Shown here: positions 8,084 to 17,238 of the stretch, piece after piece
Layout of the letters: the number at the start of each line of letters is the position of its first letter
Numbering within the stretch: the stretch's first letter is position 1
Assembly (NCBI GenBank): GCA_964388455.1
Contig: CAYMAN010000013.1
Location: forward strand, 1 to 63,447
From: JBBRWO01 sp964388455
Lineage (GTDB): Bacteria; Actinomycetota; Coriobacteriia; Anaerosomatales; JAAXUF01
Direction of reading: 5' to 3'
DNA length: 63,447 nucleotides
Program-made: the position numbers and the translations under genes
Notes under the pieces: model-generated
Told to the model about the DNA's origin: nothing
Databases searched by the model: none
What the model saw: the letters and a program-made list of their open reading frames with translations, nothing else

Positions 8084-10342
8084 GTGGCATCCGGCAAGAA
8101 CAAGGCTGGCTCCAAAGGATCAGGCGCCACCCGGAAAGGCTGCGGATCTTCCACGGGTCGCTCCGGTTCAAAGGCCGCCCAGCCATCACTACTCGACGAT
8201 CGTTCACGTCGTGACATCATTGGTGTCACGTTGTGCGTTCTCGCCATCGGCCTGCTGATTGCGGTGATGAGTCGCTCTACCGGTATGGCGGCAGAAGCAG
8301 GTGCCGGCGCGCTGAAGCTGCTCTTCGGAATCGGGGCCTACGTCATCCCGGTATTTCTGCTGCTTTGGGGCGTTAGCTTCTTCGTACGCAGCGAGGTGCG
8401 AGAGGGTCGCACGGGTCTCGGACTGGGACTGATAGTCTTCTCTGTGATCTCGATGGCCGCGTTGGCGACGCCAGGAGATGACTTCTTCAATCGGGATCTG
8501 CTCATCACCCATGGCGGCTACATGGGAAGCTCTGTCGCCTGGGCACTCAATCGTATGCTGGGCTCGACGATCGGCTACGTACTGCTGGCTGGGGTGGCCG
8601 TGGTCGGACTCGTCGTCATCGGCCTCTCAATCTCTGCGCTCGTCGAATGGGTGGCTGAGGCTACCCAGCGAGAGCCTGTTGTGCAGCCCAAGGACAAGCC
8701 GAGCCGCGATCGCGCTCCACGTACTATGCCGTTGTCGCCAGCGATTGAGACGGATGCCGGAGGTGCGGCTCAGACGACCGCGCTGCCAGCCCGACGTGGT
8801 CGTGCGGACGGTTCGGACCCCGAGGCTGCTCGGAAGACGGTTCCCACACCGCGGTCAGTCTCGCCACGGGCGATGGAGGGATTCGTTCTGCCGGCCTTGA
8901 CGCTGCTTGGCCGCACGGCTGAGTCCGCAGCCAAACACCGCACGTCCGACACTGAACTCAAGAACACAGCTGCTGCGATTGCCGAGACACTCGCCACCTT
9001 CGACATACCGGCGCGAGTCGTCTCGTGGGTAGCAGGTCCGACGGTCACACTCTTCGAGGTTGAGATCGCAAAGGGCGTGCGGCTTTCGAAGGTCACCACG
9101 CTCGCAGATGACATAGCGCTGTCGCTCGCCTCGTCGGTCGTGCGCATCCTTGCACCGATTCCTGGCAAGGCGCTCATAGGAATCGAAGTCCCCAACATCC
9201 GACGTACGTCGGTAACGCTCGGTGACGTGCTTGCGCCCTCCGGCGATGGGGGACCGCTGTTGCTCGGCATCGGGAAGGACGTCTCGGGCGCACCGGTGCT
9301 GGCTGATCTGGCCTCCATGCCACACCTGCTCATAGGCGGGACCACGGGATCGGGCAAATCGGTCGCAATCAATGCGATGCTCATGTCCATCCTGATGCGC
9401 GCCACGCCTGCCGAGGTGCGACTCATCCTCATCGACCCCAAGCGTGTCGAGCTTTCTCTGTATAACGGCTTGCCGCACCTCTACGTTCCCGTCGTCACCG
9501 AGCCCAAGCAGGCGGCGAGCGCTCTGGCGTGGTCTGTATCAGAGATGGAGCGGCGTCTCAAGGTCCTGCAGGTGGCTGGCGCACGAAACATCGGCGCGTA
9601 CAATGCCATGGTTCAGGACGGCAAGGGACCGGAAGGTGCTGCGGAACTGCCGTATCTGGTCATCGTTATCGACGAACTAGCCGACCTTATGATGGTGGCC
9701 GCCAAAGAAGTCGAGGATTCGATCGTCCGCATCGCGCAGCTTGCGCGCGCCGCAGGTATACATCTCGTGGTGGCCACGCAGCGGCCGGAAGCGAACGTCG
9801 TCACAGGCATCATCAAGGCCAACATCACCAACAGAATCGCCTTCAATGTAGCGAGCGCAATCGACAGTCGCGTCATCCTCGATCAGCCCGGTGCCGAGAA
9901 GCTTGTCGGACTCGGAGACATGCTCTTCTCGATTCCGTCGTGGCCCAAGCCCAAGCGGATTCAAGGTTGTTATGTGGCCGAGAGTGAGATCGAGGCGGTC
10001 GTGGCACATCTCAAGGAACAGGCCGAGCCGGACTATCACGAGGAGATCCTCCATCTGAAGGTCGCTGCCGCAGGCGGTGGCGTAGACTCCGGAGATGACG
10101 ACGATCCGCTCCTGTGGGAAGCCGCAGATATTACGGTTACGAGCGGTCTGGGCTCGACATCGATGCTTCAGCGTCGTTTGAAGGTCGGGTACGCCCGTGC
10201 AGGACGCATCATGGACATGCTGGAGATGAAGGGCGTTGTCGGTCCTCCTGACGGCAGCAAGCCTCGAGAAGTACTCATGGACATCGAGGACCTCTCGGCT
10301 TTGCGCGCCTTTGAGCGCGAAGAGCAAGAAGATGGAGGTTAG
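8084..10342 (+). CDS. ftsK: DNA translocase FtsK/SpoIIIE
   Basis: Septal motor that pumps chromosomal DNA during division. 752 residues from a GTG start at 8084, chosen because GGGGG lies 5 nt upstream and the chain then begins with a basic segment (ASGKNKAGSKG). Four hydrophobic helices lie in about residues 45-200, then a Pro/Arg-rich linker. The RecA-like motor has Walker A GGTTGSGKS (418-426) and Walker B LVIVIDELADLMM. The C-terminal gamma winged helix (LGSTSMLQRRLKVGYARAGRIMD in pieces) would read KOPS-like sequences. The linker is short compared with E. coli FtsK, as in SpoIIIE-type proteins. Confidence 0.94.
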   Translation: MASGKNKAGSKGSGATRKGCGSSTGRSGSKAAQPSLLDDRSRRDIIGVTLCVLAIGLLIAVMSRSTGMAAEAGAGALKLLFGIGAYVIPVFLLLWGVSFFVRSEVREGRTGLGLGLIVFSVISMAALATPGDDFFNRDLLITHGGYMGSSVAWALNRMLGSTIGYVLLAGVAVVGLVVIGLSISALVEWVAEATQREPVVQPKDKPSRDRAPRTMPLSPAIETDAGGAAQTTALPARRGRADGSDPEAARKTVPTPRSVSPRAMEGFVLPALTLLGRTAESAAKHRTSDTELKNTAAAIAETLATFDIPARVVSWVAGPTVTLFEVEIAKGVRLSKVTTLADDIALSLASSVVRILAPIPGKALIGIEVPNIRRTSVTLGDVLAPSGDGGPLLLGIGKDVSGAPVLADLASMPHLLIGGTTGSGKSVAINAMLMSILMRATPAEVRLILIDPKRVELSLYNGLPHLYVPVVTEPKQAASALAWSVSEMERRLKVLQVAGARNIGAYNAMVQDGKGPEGAAELPYLVIVIDELADLMMVAAKEVEDSIVRIAQLARAAGIHLVVATQRPEANVVTGIIKANITNRIAFNVASAIDSRVILDQPGAEKLVGLGDMLFSIPSWPKPKRIQGCYVAESEIEAVVAHLKEQAEPDYHEEILHLKVAAAGGGVDSGDDDDPLLWEAADITVTSGLGSTSMLQRRLKVGYARAGRIMDMLEMKGVVGPPDGSKPREVLMDIEDLSALRAFEREEQEDGG

Positions 10343-10345
10343 CCA

Positions 10346-11110
10346 GTGGGCCAGCTCGGAGACACACTGAGAGAGCGCCGAACCGCCCTTGGCATGAGCC
10401 TTATCCAGGCCGAGGAGGCAACGCGCATTCGAGCCAAACTACTCGAGGCGCTTGAGAATGGTGAATACGACCGGCTTCCCAATCCCGGATATGTTCGGGG
10501 TTACGTCACAAGCTATGCCTCGTTCCTCGAGCTCGACTCAGCGTCACTCTTGGCGATGTATCGCGCCGAGACTGGCGTCGGCGGTCGATCCCGCGACATC
10601 GCGCCAGCCGGAGAGGCGGTCAAGCCTCGTGGACAGCAACATGCTGTGCCGCGTAGTGCGGCAATGATTCTCGTCGTCGTTCTCGCGGTACTTGCGGTTG
10701 GTGTGTGGGTGGTGGTTCGAGCAGTACAGGGTCCCGAGGCGCCGCCGCCCATCCCCACCGCAGGCTCGCAGGTCCCCACGTCCACTGCTACGCAGACTGA
10801 CACGGCTGTTTCACCGAATCCCGACCAGACTTCATCCGCTGCGCCCATCTCGGAGGAGAGACCCTTCGCGCTCAAGGTGTCCGTTGCCGCTAACGGCGCT
10901 TCGTGGATTCGTGTGACCGTTGATGGCATGAAGGCGTATGAGGGCTCACTGACAGGTGGGCAGTCCAAGGAGTTCCAAGTGACCAAGACGGCTGTCGTGC
11001 GAATCGGCAAGCCATCCTTCGTCACCGTGTATCGCGACGGTAAGAAGGTGCCCATCCCAGCGGGAGCCGGAATTCCGACTGTGACATTGAAGGCCGAGCC
11101 CACGCAGTAG
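10346..11110 (+). CDS. RodZ-like helix-turn-helix membrane protein (DUF4115)
   Basis: 254-residue bitopic protein. An HTH_25 domain lies at about residues 3-75 (LGDTLRERRTALGMSLIQAE, then GYVRGYVTSYASFLELD), one transmembrane helix at about 105-127, a Pro/Thr-rich linker and a C-terminal DUF4115 beta domain (about 172-250). This architecture matches RodZ, a cytoskeletal partner of MreB in cell shape. No mreB is visible here, so the role in this organism is inferred from architecture only. GTG start, 3 nt after the ftsK stop, with GGAGG upstream. Confidence 0.85.
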   Translation: MGQLGDTLRERRTALGMSLIQAEEATRIRAKLLEALENGEYDRLPNPGYVRGYVTSYASFLELDSASLLAMYRAETGVGGRSRDIAPAGEAVKPRGQQHAVPRSAAMILVVVLAVLAVGVWVVVRAVQGPEAPPPIPTAGSQVPTSTATQTDTAVSPNPDQTSSAAPISEERPFALKVSVAANGASWIRVTVDGMKAYEGSLTGGQSKEFQVTKTAVVRIGKPSFVTVYRDGKKVPIPAGAGIPTVTLKAEPTQ

Positions 11111-11142
11111 ATGCGTGCGCTTCCAATCGAGGAGGATTGACG

Positions 11143-11640
11143 ATGGCGAAGGACAGTAGCTTCGACGTGGTCTCAGAAGTCGACATGCAGGAAGTCGACA
11201 ATGCGTACCAGCAGACAACCAAGGAACTCGTACAGCGCTACGATCTGAAGGACTCCGGCGCGACCATCGAGTTCTCAAAGGCAGACAAGACGTTCACTCT
11301 TCATGCGCCAAGCGACTTCATCGCGCGTCAGGTTATCGACGTTCTCAACACCAAGCTCGTTCGTCGTCAGATCGACCTCAAGGCTGTCGAATGGGGCAAC
11401 ACCGAGTCCGCCAGCGGGAACACCGTACGAATCGTCGGCAAGATCGTGATGGGTATCGAGACGGAGCTCGCCAAGAAGATCAACAAGGAGATTCGAGACG
11501 AGAAGTTCAAGGTCAAGGTCCAGATCGAGGGCGACAAATTGCGCGTGAGCGCCGCTGTGCGCGATGAGCTTCAGCGTGTGATCGCATTTCTGAAGGACAA
11601 GGACTACGGAATCCCCCTCCAGTTCACGAACTATCGGTAG
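11143..11640 (+). CDS. yajQ: YajQ family nucleotide-binding protein
   Basis: 165-residue protein of the YajQ/UPF0234 family (MAKDSSFDVVSEVDMQEVDN, then DLKDSGATIEF and IPLQFTNYR at the end). Some family members bind c-di-GMP (shown for Xanthomonas homologues); others were reported to bind tRNA or nucleotides. That this one binds c-di-GMP is unproven, but the window also has an RsiG-like and a GGDEF-like protein. Start ATG at 11143 with GGAGG 7 nt upstream; the in-frame TTG two codons earlier is less likely. Confidence 0.92.
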   Translation: MAKDSSFDVVSEVDMQEVDNAYQQTTKELVQRYDLKDSGATIEFSKADKTFTLHAPSDFIARQVIDVLNTKLVRRQIDLKAVEWGNTESASGNTVRIVGKIVMGIETELAKKINKEIRDEKFKVKVQIEGDKLRVSAAVRDELQRVIAFLKDKDYGIPLQFTNYR

Positions 11641-11646
11641 CGCGGC

Positions 11647-12957
11647 GTGTCACACGTACCCGCCATAGCTTTCATCACCTTGGGTTGTCCCAAGAACGAG
11701 GTCGACACCGATCGAATGCGCGCAGCGGTGTTGTCTTCGTGCTACACGCTGGTCGAAGAGATAGACGAGGCGGATCTGGTTGTAGTGAACACCTGCTCGT
11801 TCATCCAGGATGCGACCGAGGAGTCCCTGGCCACTGTGCTGGAGATTGCTCAGCGGTGGGTCCCGGAGAAGGACGGAAGACACCTCGTCGTCGCTGGGTG
11901 CATGCCGTCGCGATACGGTGATGAGCTGACGCAGGAGCTACCTGAGGTCTCCGCTTTCGTGCCCGTCGGGGATGAGGCGAGTCTGCTCCGGATAGTCGAG
12001 CGTCTGACCGGTGTGCCCGCGTGTGTCAGTACCACCAAAGCGGCGACTCGTACCCTTGTGGGGTTCTCGGCGTATCTTCAGATATCAGATGGGTGTCATC
12101 GGGACTGCGCGTACTGCACTATCCCGTCGATCCGCGGGCCCTACGTCAGTCGTCCGATTGAGGCGATCGTCGCCGAGGCGGAAGAGCTCGTGGGGTTGGG
12201 CGCGCGCGAGATCGTCCTAATCGGCCAGGACACCAGTGCTTATGGGCGCGATCTGACGACCGATCATACGCTTGCGGACGTTGTTCGCGCGGTCGCCGCA
12301 GTCGATAGCCTGCACTGGCTGCGCTTGATGTATATCCAACCGGACGGAGTCACCGACGAGCTTCTGGCGGCAATCGCCGAGAACGAGAATGTGTGTAGAT
12401 ACCTCGACATTCCGCTGCAGCATGCATCCCGGCCGGTGCTTCGCGGAATGAAGCGCTCGGGCGACGTGGACTCATTCCTGTCGCTACTAGCGCGTATACG
12501 TGACGTGCTGCCGGATGTCGTTCTTCGCACCACCGTCATCGCCGGGTTCCCGGGCGAGACGACCAGTGACGTCAGGGAGCTTCAGCGGTTCCTGAGCCTC
12601 GCCCGGTTCGACTATGTCGGCGTATTCGTGTACTCACCGGAGGACGGCACCGTTGCCGCCGAGATGAACGGGCAGGTTCCGATTCGCACCCGGCGAGCAC
12701 GAGCACAGCGGCTTCGGGATCTGTGCGACACGATCGGTTTTGAACTCGCTGCGGCCCGGGTGGATAGCGTTCTTGAGGTGCTTGTTGAGGGTGTGGACCC
12801 GGACGACGGCGTTGTCGTCGGCAGATGGCGGGGACAGGCTCCGGAGATAGATGGACTGGTGCTACTCGATGGAGGTGACCCCGGCGAGTTCGTCAGGGTT
12901 CGAGTGGTGGATTCGCTCGGATACGACCTCGAAGGGGAGGCTGAGCGAGATGCCTGA
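11647..12957 (+). CDS. rimO: Ribosomal protein uS12 methylthiotransferase
   Basis: Radical SAM methylthiotransferase acting on an aspartate of ribosomal protein S12. 436 residues. UPF0004 cysteines are Cys14 (TLGCPKNEVD), Cys50 (VNTCSF) and Cys85 (AGCMP). The radical SAM triad is Cys150, Cys154 and Cys157 (DGCHRDCAYC), with a C-terminal TRAM domain. The NTLGCPKN-type start distinguishes it from MiaB, encoded separately at 21257. GTG start 6 nt after yajQ; the stop overlaps pgsA by 8 nt. Confidence 0.95.
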   Translation: MSHVPAIAFITLGCPKNEVDTDRMRAAVLSSCYTLVEEIDEADLVVVNTCSFIQDATEESLATVLEIAQRWVPEKDGRHLVVAGCMPSRYGDELTQELPEVSAFVPVGDEASLLRIVERLTGVPACVSTTKAATRTLVGFSAYLQISDGCHRDCAYCTIPSIRGPYVSRPIEAIVAEAEELVGLGAREIVLIGQDTSAYGRDLTTDHTLADVVRAVAAVDSLHWLRLMYIQPDGVTDELLAAIAENENVCRYLDIPLQHASRPVLRGMKRSGDVDSFLSLLARIRDVLPDVVLRTTVIAGFPGETTSDVRELQRFLSLARFDYVGVFVYSPEDGTVAAEMNGQVPIRTRRARAQRLRDLCDTIGFELAAARVDSVLEVLVEGVDPDDGVVVGRWRGQAPEIDGLVLLDGGDPGEFVRVRVVDSLGYDLEGEAERDA

Positions 12958-13657
12958 GAAGAGTGGCTCCGGCGTGACGCTCAATGCCGCCAATAGCGTT
13001 ACGCTCTCCCGCATGGTGCTCATTCCCGTGTTCCTTGTGGTGCTGCTCGTGGATTGGCCTGCGTGGCTTCGCGCCTCGGAACTCCTGTATCAGCTGCGAC
13101 CGTGGATCGCCGCAGGAGTATTCGGCCTTCTTGCTGCGACCGACGGCGTGGATGGCTATCTTGCGCGCTCACGCAATGAAGTGACCACGTTCGGGAAGTT
13201 CCTCGACCCTCTCGCCGACAAGCTTCTCGTGACTGCTGCGCTCCTTGCGCTCATTGAGACCAATGTGCTGCCCGCCTGGATCGGCTTCGTGATCATCTCG
13301 CGTGAGTTCATTGTTTCTGGTCTGCGTATGGTCGCCTCGGCTGAGGGCACCGTCATCGCAGCATCGTGGTACGGGAAGCTGAAGACGGTCCTTCAGATCA
13401 TCGCGATCCTGATCTTCATCGTCAAAGACTCCTATGCGCTCAAGTCACTCGGACCCGAGGTCTTCCTTTGGGCGCAAGCCATTTCATGGACCGTGATGGG
13501 TGCGGCGGTCGTCATGACCCTTGCATCGATGGTCGACTACTTCATCAATGCCAAGACGGTTCTAGTCGGACCCTGGTCCGGTAATCCGTCGATTGCGGCA
13601 GACGTCGAGCGCGACTCGGCGCTCGACGACGAGCTGGATGCGGGCGACGCAACGTAG
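12950..13657 (+). CDS. pgsA: CDP-diacylglycerol--glycerol-3-phosphate 3-phosphatidyltransferase
   Basis: Membrane enzyme making phosphatidylglycerophosphate for anionic phospholipids. 235 residues, several transmembrane helices. The CDP-alcohol phosphotransferase motif is complete: DGVDGYLAR, eight residues, then GKFLDPLAD (Asp residues bind two metals). ATG at 12950 inside the end of rimO, with GGGGAGG upstream. It continues VTLNAANSVTLSRMVLIPVF, typical of PgsA. A second, more divergent paralogue is at 58422. The order rimO-pgsA-cinA-recA is conserved in many Gram-positive bacteria. Confidence 0.93.
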   Translation: MPEKSGSGVTLNAANSVTLSRMVLIPVFLVVLLVDWPAWLRASELLYQLRPWIAAGVFGLLAATDGVDGYLARSRNEVTTFGKFLDPLADKLLVTAALLALIETNVLPAWIGFVIISREFIVSGLRMVASAEGTVIAASWYGKLKTVLQIIAILIFIVKDSYALKSLGPEVFLWAQAISWTVMGAAVVMTLASMVDYFINAKTVLVGPWSGNPSIAADVERDSALDDELDAGDAT

Positions 13658-13665
13658 GAGGCATC

Positions 13666-14898
13666 ATGTCGCGTACCCGGATAGCTGCGATCATCACGGT
13701 GGGTTCGGAGTTGACTGAGGGCCTTCGGGTAGACTCCAACACCGCCATCATCGCCCGATCGATCTCAGAACTCGGCTTCAAGGTCACCGAGGCCGTCAGT
13801 GTGGGTGATGACGTCGCGTATCTGGCCCAGGTCCTGAGGCGACTCACGGCTGACTGTGAACTCGTGATCACGACGGGTGGACTCGGACCGACGCATGATG
13901 ACATCACGCGGGAAGCATCCGCGCTGGCCCTCGGTCTCGAACTGTCCGAGGACGCGGAAATCGCCTCATGGCTTGCGACAGTTGCCATGCGACATGCAGA
14001 CATCGCATCTCGCGAAGCGGTCCTGACGCAGGCCCTGGTGCTTCATGGTGCGAAGGTGCTGACGCCTTTAGCCGGAACCGCCCCCGGCCAAGATGTGCCG
14101 ACTCCCGCCGGAAGACTGATTCTTCTCCCTGGCCCTCCGCATGAGATGTCCGAGATGCTCGAGCGCGCTCTCTCTGCATACGATCGAAGCACAGCGCGTC
14201 CCCGGGAACTCGGAGTGACCGGGATGCCTGAGTCCGACGTCCAGCATGCCGCACAACGTGCGCTCACGGGCCGAGAAGGCATTGCCCTCACCGTTCTGGC
14301 GAAACCTGGCGACGTCAGAGTGCTTCTAATAGATGAGGGTGCGGGTCGGGTTGTGCTCGACGAGATGGCTCTGGCGGTCGCATCAGAACTGGGGACTGCT
14401 TGTTACACGACCTGCGGTGAGACCCTTGCTGAGGCGACCGTCGCCCAGCTGATGCGATGTTCAGAGTCACTGTCCACAGCTGAATCATGTACGGGAGGCC
14501 TAGTCTCGGCCGCCTTGACGGATGTACCTGGTGTCTCGGACGTGTTCCTCGGTGGGGTAGTGAGTTACTCGAACGCTGTGAAGAGCGAGATTCTAGCTGT
14601 TCCCGATGCACTGCTCGCCCAGTACGGTGCCGTAAGCGCGCAAGCTGCTGCGGCAATGGCGGAAGGCGTGCGAACGCTGATGGGCTCAGACATCGCAGTG
14701 TCTGTCACCGGGGTGGCCGGGCCAGGGGGAGCGACACCCGAGAAACCCGTTGGTCTTGTATGGCTCGCGATCTGCCACCACGCAGGCACGGAGGTATTCG
14801 AGCAAAGATTCTTCGGTGGATCCCGCGAGTCCATACGTGCCCGTGCCACCGCCAAGGCGTTGGATATCGTTCGTAGACACCTGATGGGTGTCGGATAG
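13666..14898 (+). CDS. cinA: CinA-like protein (nicotinamide-nucleotide amidohydrolase)
   Basis: 410 residues: an N-terminal MoCF-like/ADP-ribose pyrophosphatase domain with TTGGLGPTHDDITREA, a middle segment, and a C-terminal amidohydrolase domain with STAESCTGGLVSAALTDVPG and the VTGVAGPGG loop. The family hydrolyses pyridine-nucleotide by-products (NMN deamidase, ADP-ribose pyrophosphatase). It is often near recA and named for competence. ATG start with AGGAGG 4 nt upstream. Confidence 0.93.
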   Translation: MSRTRIAAIITVGSELTEGLRVDSNTAIIARSISELGFKVTEAVSVGDDVAYLAQVLRRLTADCELVITTGGLGPTHDDITREASALALGLELSEDAEIASWLATVAMRHADIASREAVLTQALVLHGAKVLTPLAGTAPGQDVPTPAGRLILLPGPPHEMSEMLERALSAYDRSTARPRELGVTGMPESDVQHAAQRALTGREGIALTVLAKPGDVRVLLIDEGAGRVVLDEMALAVASELGTACYTTCGETLAEATVAQLMRCSESLSTAESCTGGLVSAALTDVPGVSDVFLGGVVSYSNAVKSEILAVPDALLAQYGAVSAQAAAAMAEGVRTLMGSDIAVSVTGVAGPGGATPEKPVGLVWLAICHHAGTEVFEQRFFGGSRESIRARATAKALDIVRRHLMGVG

Positions 14899-15096
14899 CG
14901 TGGCGCCAAGGGCTCTTGCTGCAACCAGAACAGCAGTGGATATGGTCTTAATCGGACCATGTCAGTGTCAACGGTTAGGGTGTTCTCGAGTTCGCTTGAG
15001 TGACAGGGTCGAGCAGGACGGGCATCTCGAAAGTGGCGCTCGTCGGTACTCGTACTCGCGATAGTCCGTCAGTCATCCAAGTGAGCCACAACATCG

Positions 15097-15125
15097 TTGA
15101 CACCGAACAGGTGTTCGTATAGGGT
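15097..15125 (+). promoter_or_regulatory. recA promoter
   Basis: TTGACA (15097-15102) is a perfect -35 hexamer. With a 17-bp spacer it is followed by TAGGGT (15120-15125), which fits the actinobacterial TAnnnT -10. The spacer contains a perfect LexA box. It lies about 50 bp before the recA start, in a 276-bp gap that otherwise holds only small inverted repeats (ATGGTC/GACCAT at 14942-14960). Confidence 0.7.
15105..15116 (+). promoter_or_regulatory. LexA box of recA
   Basis: GAACAGGTGTTC matches the Gram-positive SOS operator GAAC-N4-GTTC exactly and sits between the -35 and -10 elements, where LexA would block RNA polymerase. Confidence 0.85.
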
Positions 15126-15174
15126 GAAGCTGCCCCGAAGGCGCGCCCGGTACCCGGATTGGAGCGAGTGAGGC

Positions 15175-16236
15175 ATGGAACGCGAGAAGGAAAAGATCCT
15201 CGACGTCACCAAAGAGCAGATCGAGAAGAAGTTCGGCAAGGGTTCGCTTATGAAACTCGGCGAACACGCGGCAACCGATCAGGTCGCAGCGATACCTACT
15301 GGTTCTCTTGCCCTCGACGCAGCTCTTGGAATCGGCGGGGTGCCACGCGGGAGAATCGTTGAGATCTATGGCCCGGAATCCTCGGGCAAAACCACCCTAG
15401 CACTTCAGATAGTCGCCGAGGCGCAAGCCGCGGGTGGCGTAGCCGCGTTCATCGATGCGGAGCACGCTTTGGACCCGAGCTACGCTTCGCGCCTAGGTGT
15501 CGACATCGATGAGATCCTGATCTCACAGCCCGATACCGGCGAACAGGCTCTTGAGATCTGCGACATGCTGGTTCGCAGTGGCGCTATCGACGTCGTCGTC
15601 ATCGACTCGGTTGCGGCCCTGGTCCCTCGAGCTGAACTCGAGGGTGAGATGGGGGATACCACCGTCGGGCTGCAGGCTAGGCTGATGAGCCAGGCATTGC
15701 GCAAGCTCGCTGGATCTCTCTCGCGCTCCAATACCACGTGCATCTTCATCAACCAGTTGCGCGAGAAGATCGGCGTCATGTTCGGCAGCCCTGAGACGAC
15801 CAGCGGTGGACGCGCGCTGAAGTTCTACTCCACAGTACGCATCGATGTTCGGCGAATCGACTCGATCAAACAAGGGACAGAACTGGTAGGCAACCGAGTT
15901 CGCGCCAAGGTCGTCAAGAACAAGGTCGCTGCTCCGTTCCGCATCGCTGAGTTCGATTTGATGTACGGAACCGGCATCAGCAAGGAAGGCTCAATCCTCG
16001 ACCTCGGTGTCGAAGAGGGTATCGTTGCGAAGTCCGGTGCGTGGTACACGTACGGAACCGAGCGTCTCGGACAGGGTCGCGAAGCCGCCAAAGACTTCTT
16101 GCGTGAGAACCCTGCGCTGCGTAACGAGATTGAAGTGAAGGTGCGTGAGTCACTGGGGCTGCCCGGCGGTCAAGTCGCGACTGCTCCGTCCGCAGCTCCT
16201 GTGGCGCCTGCGAAGCCTGCAGCCGCGGTCAAGTAG
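15175..16236 (+). CDS. recA: Recombinase RecA
   Basis: ATP-dependent strand-exchange protein and activator of LexA self-cleavage. 353 residues. Walker A GPESSGKT is at 66-73, and the catalytic and Walker B region contains VVIDSVAALVPRAELEGEMGD. The L2 region and NQLREKIGVMFGSPETT are canonical. The tail is Ala/Pro-rich rather than strongly acidic (TAPSAAPVAPAKPAAAVK). ATG start, about 50 nt from the LexA-controlled promoter. recX follows after 11 nt. Confidence 0.98.
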   Translation: MEREKEKILDVTKEQIEKKFGKGSLMKLGEHAATDQVAAIPTGSLALDAALGIGGVPRGRIVEIYGPESSGKTTLALQIVAEAQAAGGVAAFIDAEHALDPSYASRLGVDIDEILISQPDTGEQALEICDMLVRSGAIDVVVIDSVAALVPRAELEGEMGDTTVGLQARLMSQALRKLAGSLSRSNTTCIFINQLREKIGVMFGSPETTSGGRALKFYSTVRIDVRRIDSIKQGTELVGNRVRAKVVKNKVAAPFRIAEFDLMYGTGISKEGSILDLGVEEGIVAKSGAWYTYGTERLGQGREAAKDFLRENPALRNEIEVKVRESLGLPGGQVATAPSAAPVAPAKPAAAVK

Positions 16237-16247
16237 TCACCACTAGG

Positions 16248-16919
16248 ATGTGTGCACTCATCGTCAGAATCGAGAGCGCCGGGCCCAATCTCAGGGCCCG
16301 GCGCATATTCTTTGAGGATGACCCCGAGTACCGGACCACGGCATCCACTGTGGTCAAGCGACTTGGGATCACTGAGGGCATGGAGATCGACAGGGCTGCA
16401 TTTGAGGCGGAACTTGCCAGCGAAGAGCTCCCCTTGGCAAAGGAGCGAGCTCTCAAGCTACTGGGGTACCGTGAACGATCCGCATTCGAGTTGCAGCGCA
16501 AGCTCAGGGACTCTGGCTTCTCCGACTCCGTCAGCTGCGCAGTCGTCCGGCGCTTCAGTGACATAGAACTGATTGACGACGAACGTTTCGCATCAGGATG
16601 GATACGGTCAAGGAGGGCTAGAGGGTACGGTGAGCGAAGAATCGCTCGTGAACTAGCGGAGAAGGGCATCGCACCTGAGCTTATCGCGGTCGTTCTTGAG
16701 ATCGATGACGGTGAGGATGAGGCCGACCGCGCCGTCAAGACGCTCCGAGGCAAGGTGCCCCGTGATCCGGCGGACGTTCAACGGCTCACAAAGCGGCTGC
16801 TCGGGCGCGGATTCTCGCTCTCTGTCGCGCGTGAAGCTGTTAACAGAACGAGGTGTGCTTTTGACACCGAAGCATGGGACTCGGATGGTAGCGACACCGC
16901 CGATGACCTGCGTAAATGA
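16248..16919 (+). CDS. recX: Regulatory protein RecX
   Basis: Modulator of RecA filaments, 223 residues, all-helical repeats. Characteristic segments are LLGYRERSAFELQRKLRDSGF, DDERFASGWIRSRR and YGERRIARELAEKGI. The N-terminal ~55 residues are an extension common in longer RecX forms. The ATG at 16248 has only a weak GG before it, so translation is probably coupled to recA, and the gene should share SOS control. Confidence 0.9.
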   Translation: MCALIVRIESAGPNLRARRIFFEDDPEYRTTASTVVKRLGITEGMEIDRAAFEAELASEELPLAKERALKLLGYRERSAFELQRKLRDSGFSDSVSCAVVRRFSDIELIDDERFASGWIRSRRARGYGERRIARELAEKGIAPELIAVVLEIDDGEDEADRAVKTLRGKVPRDPADVQRLTKRLLGRGFSLSVAREAVNRTRCAFDTEAWDSDGSDTADDLRK

Positions 16920-17238
16920 CCCGTCAGGCTTGGGCTTGAACAAGTGAGGCTCCTTGACGATGCACTCGCTCAGAGGGTACAGTCTGCGCAGGCATCAAGA
17001 TCACCCGTCGGGTTCTTGGGGAACAGGAATTGTCGGCGGTTCGTATGTTGCACGCGAAGACGTTCAATTCGGACGACCTATGGGTCGCTTCTTGCGTACT
17101 CGGGTACCTTTCGCTGACCATCATCTGATCCTGATGCCGAGCGCACGCGTTCGGCATTCTTGCGTCTCCTGAGCGAGCGCCGACCGCGATGTGACCACCT
17201 ACATCAGCGAACGCTCTACTAACGGAAGGAGGGCGCGC
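16920..17238 (+). other. Intergenic region between recX and RNase Y
   Basis: 319 nt without a convincing gene. It contains one clear hairpin (17134-17157) and a weaker CGACC/GGTCG inverted repeat near 17077-17090. I saw no tRNA or known riboswitch. It probably carries the recX terminator and the RNase Y promoter; no strong -35/-10 pair was recognised. Confidence 0.5.
17134..17157 (+). terminator. Hairpin between recX and RNase Y
   Basis: ATGCCGAGCG (17134-17143) pairs with CGTTCGGCAT (17148-17157), including one G-U pair, around a CACG loop. It is followed by TCTTGCG, only a short U-rich stretch. Likely terminator of recA-recX or an attenuator in the RNase Y leader. Confidence 0.5.

Noticed and set aside
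16920..17238. A tRNA or structured RNA in the recX-rny gap
   Set aside because: A GTTCAATTC-like stretch resembles a T-loop but no cloverleaf can be folded around it.
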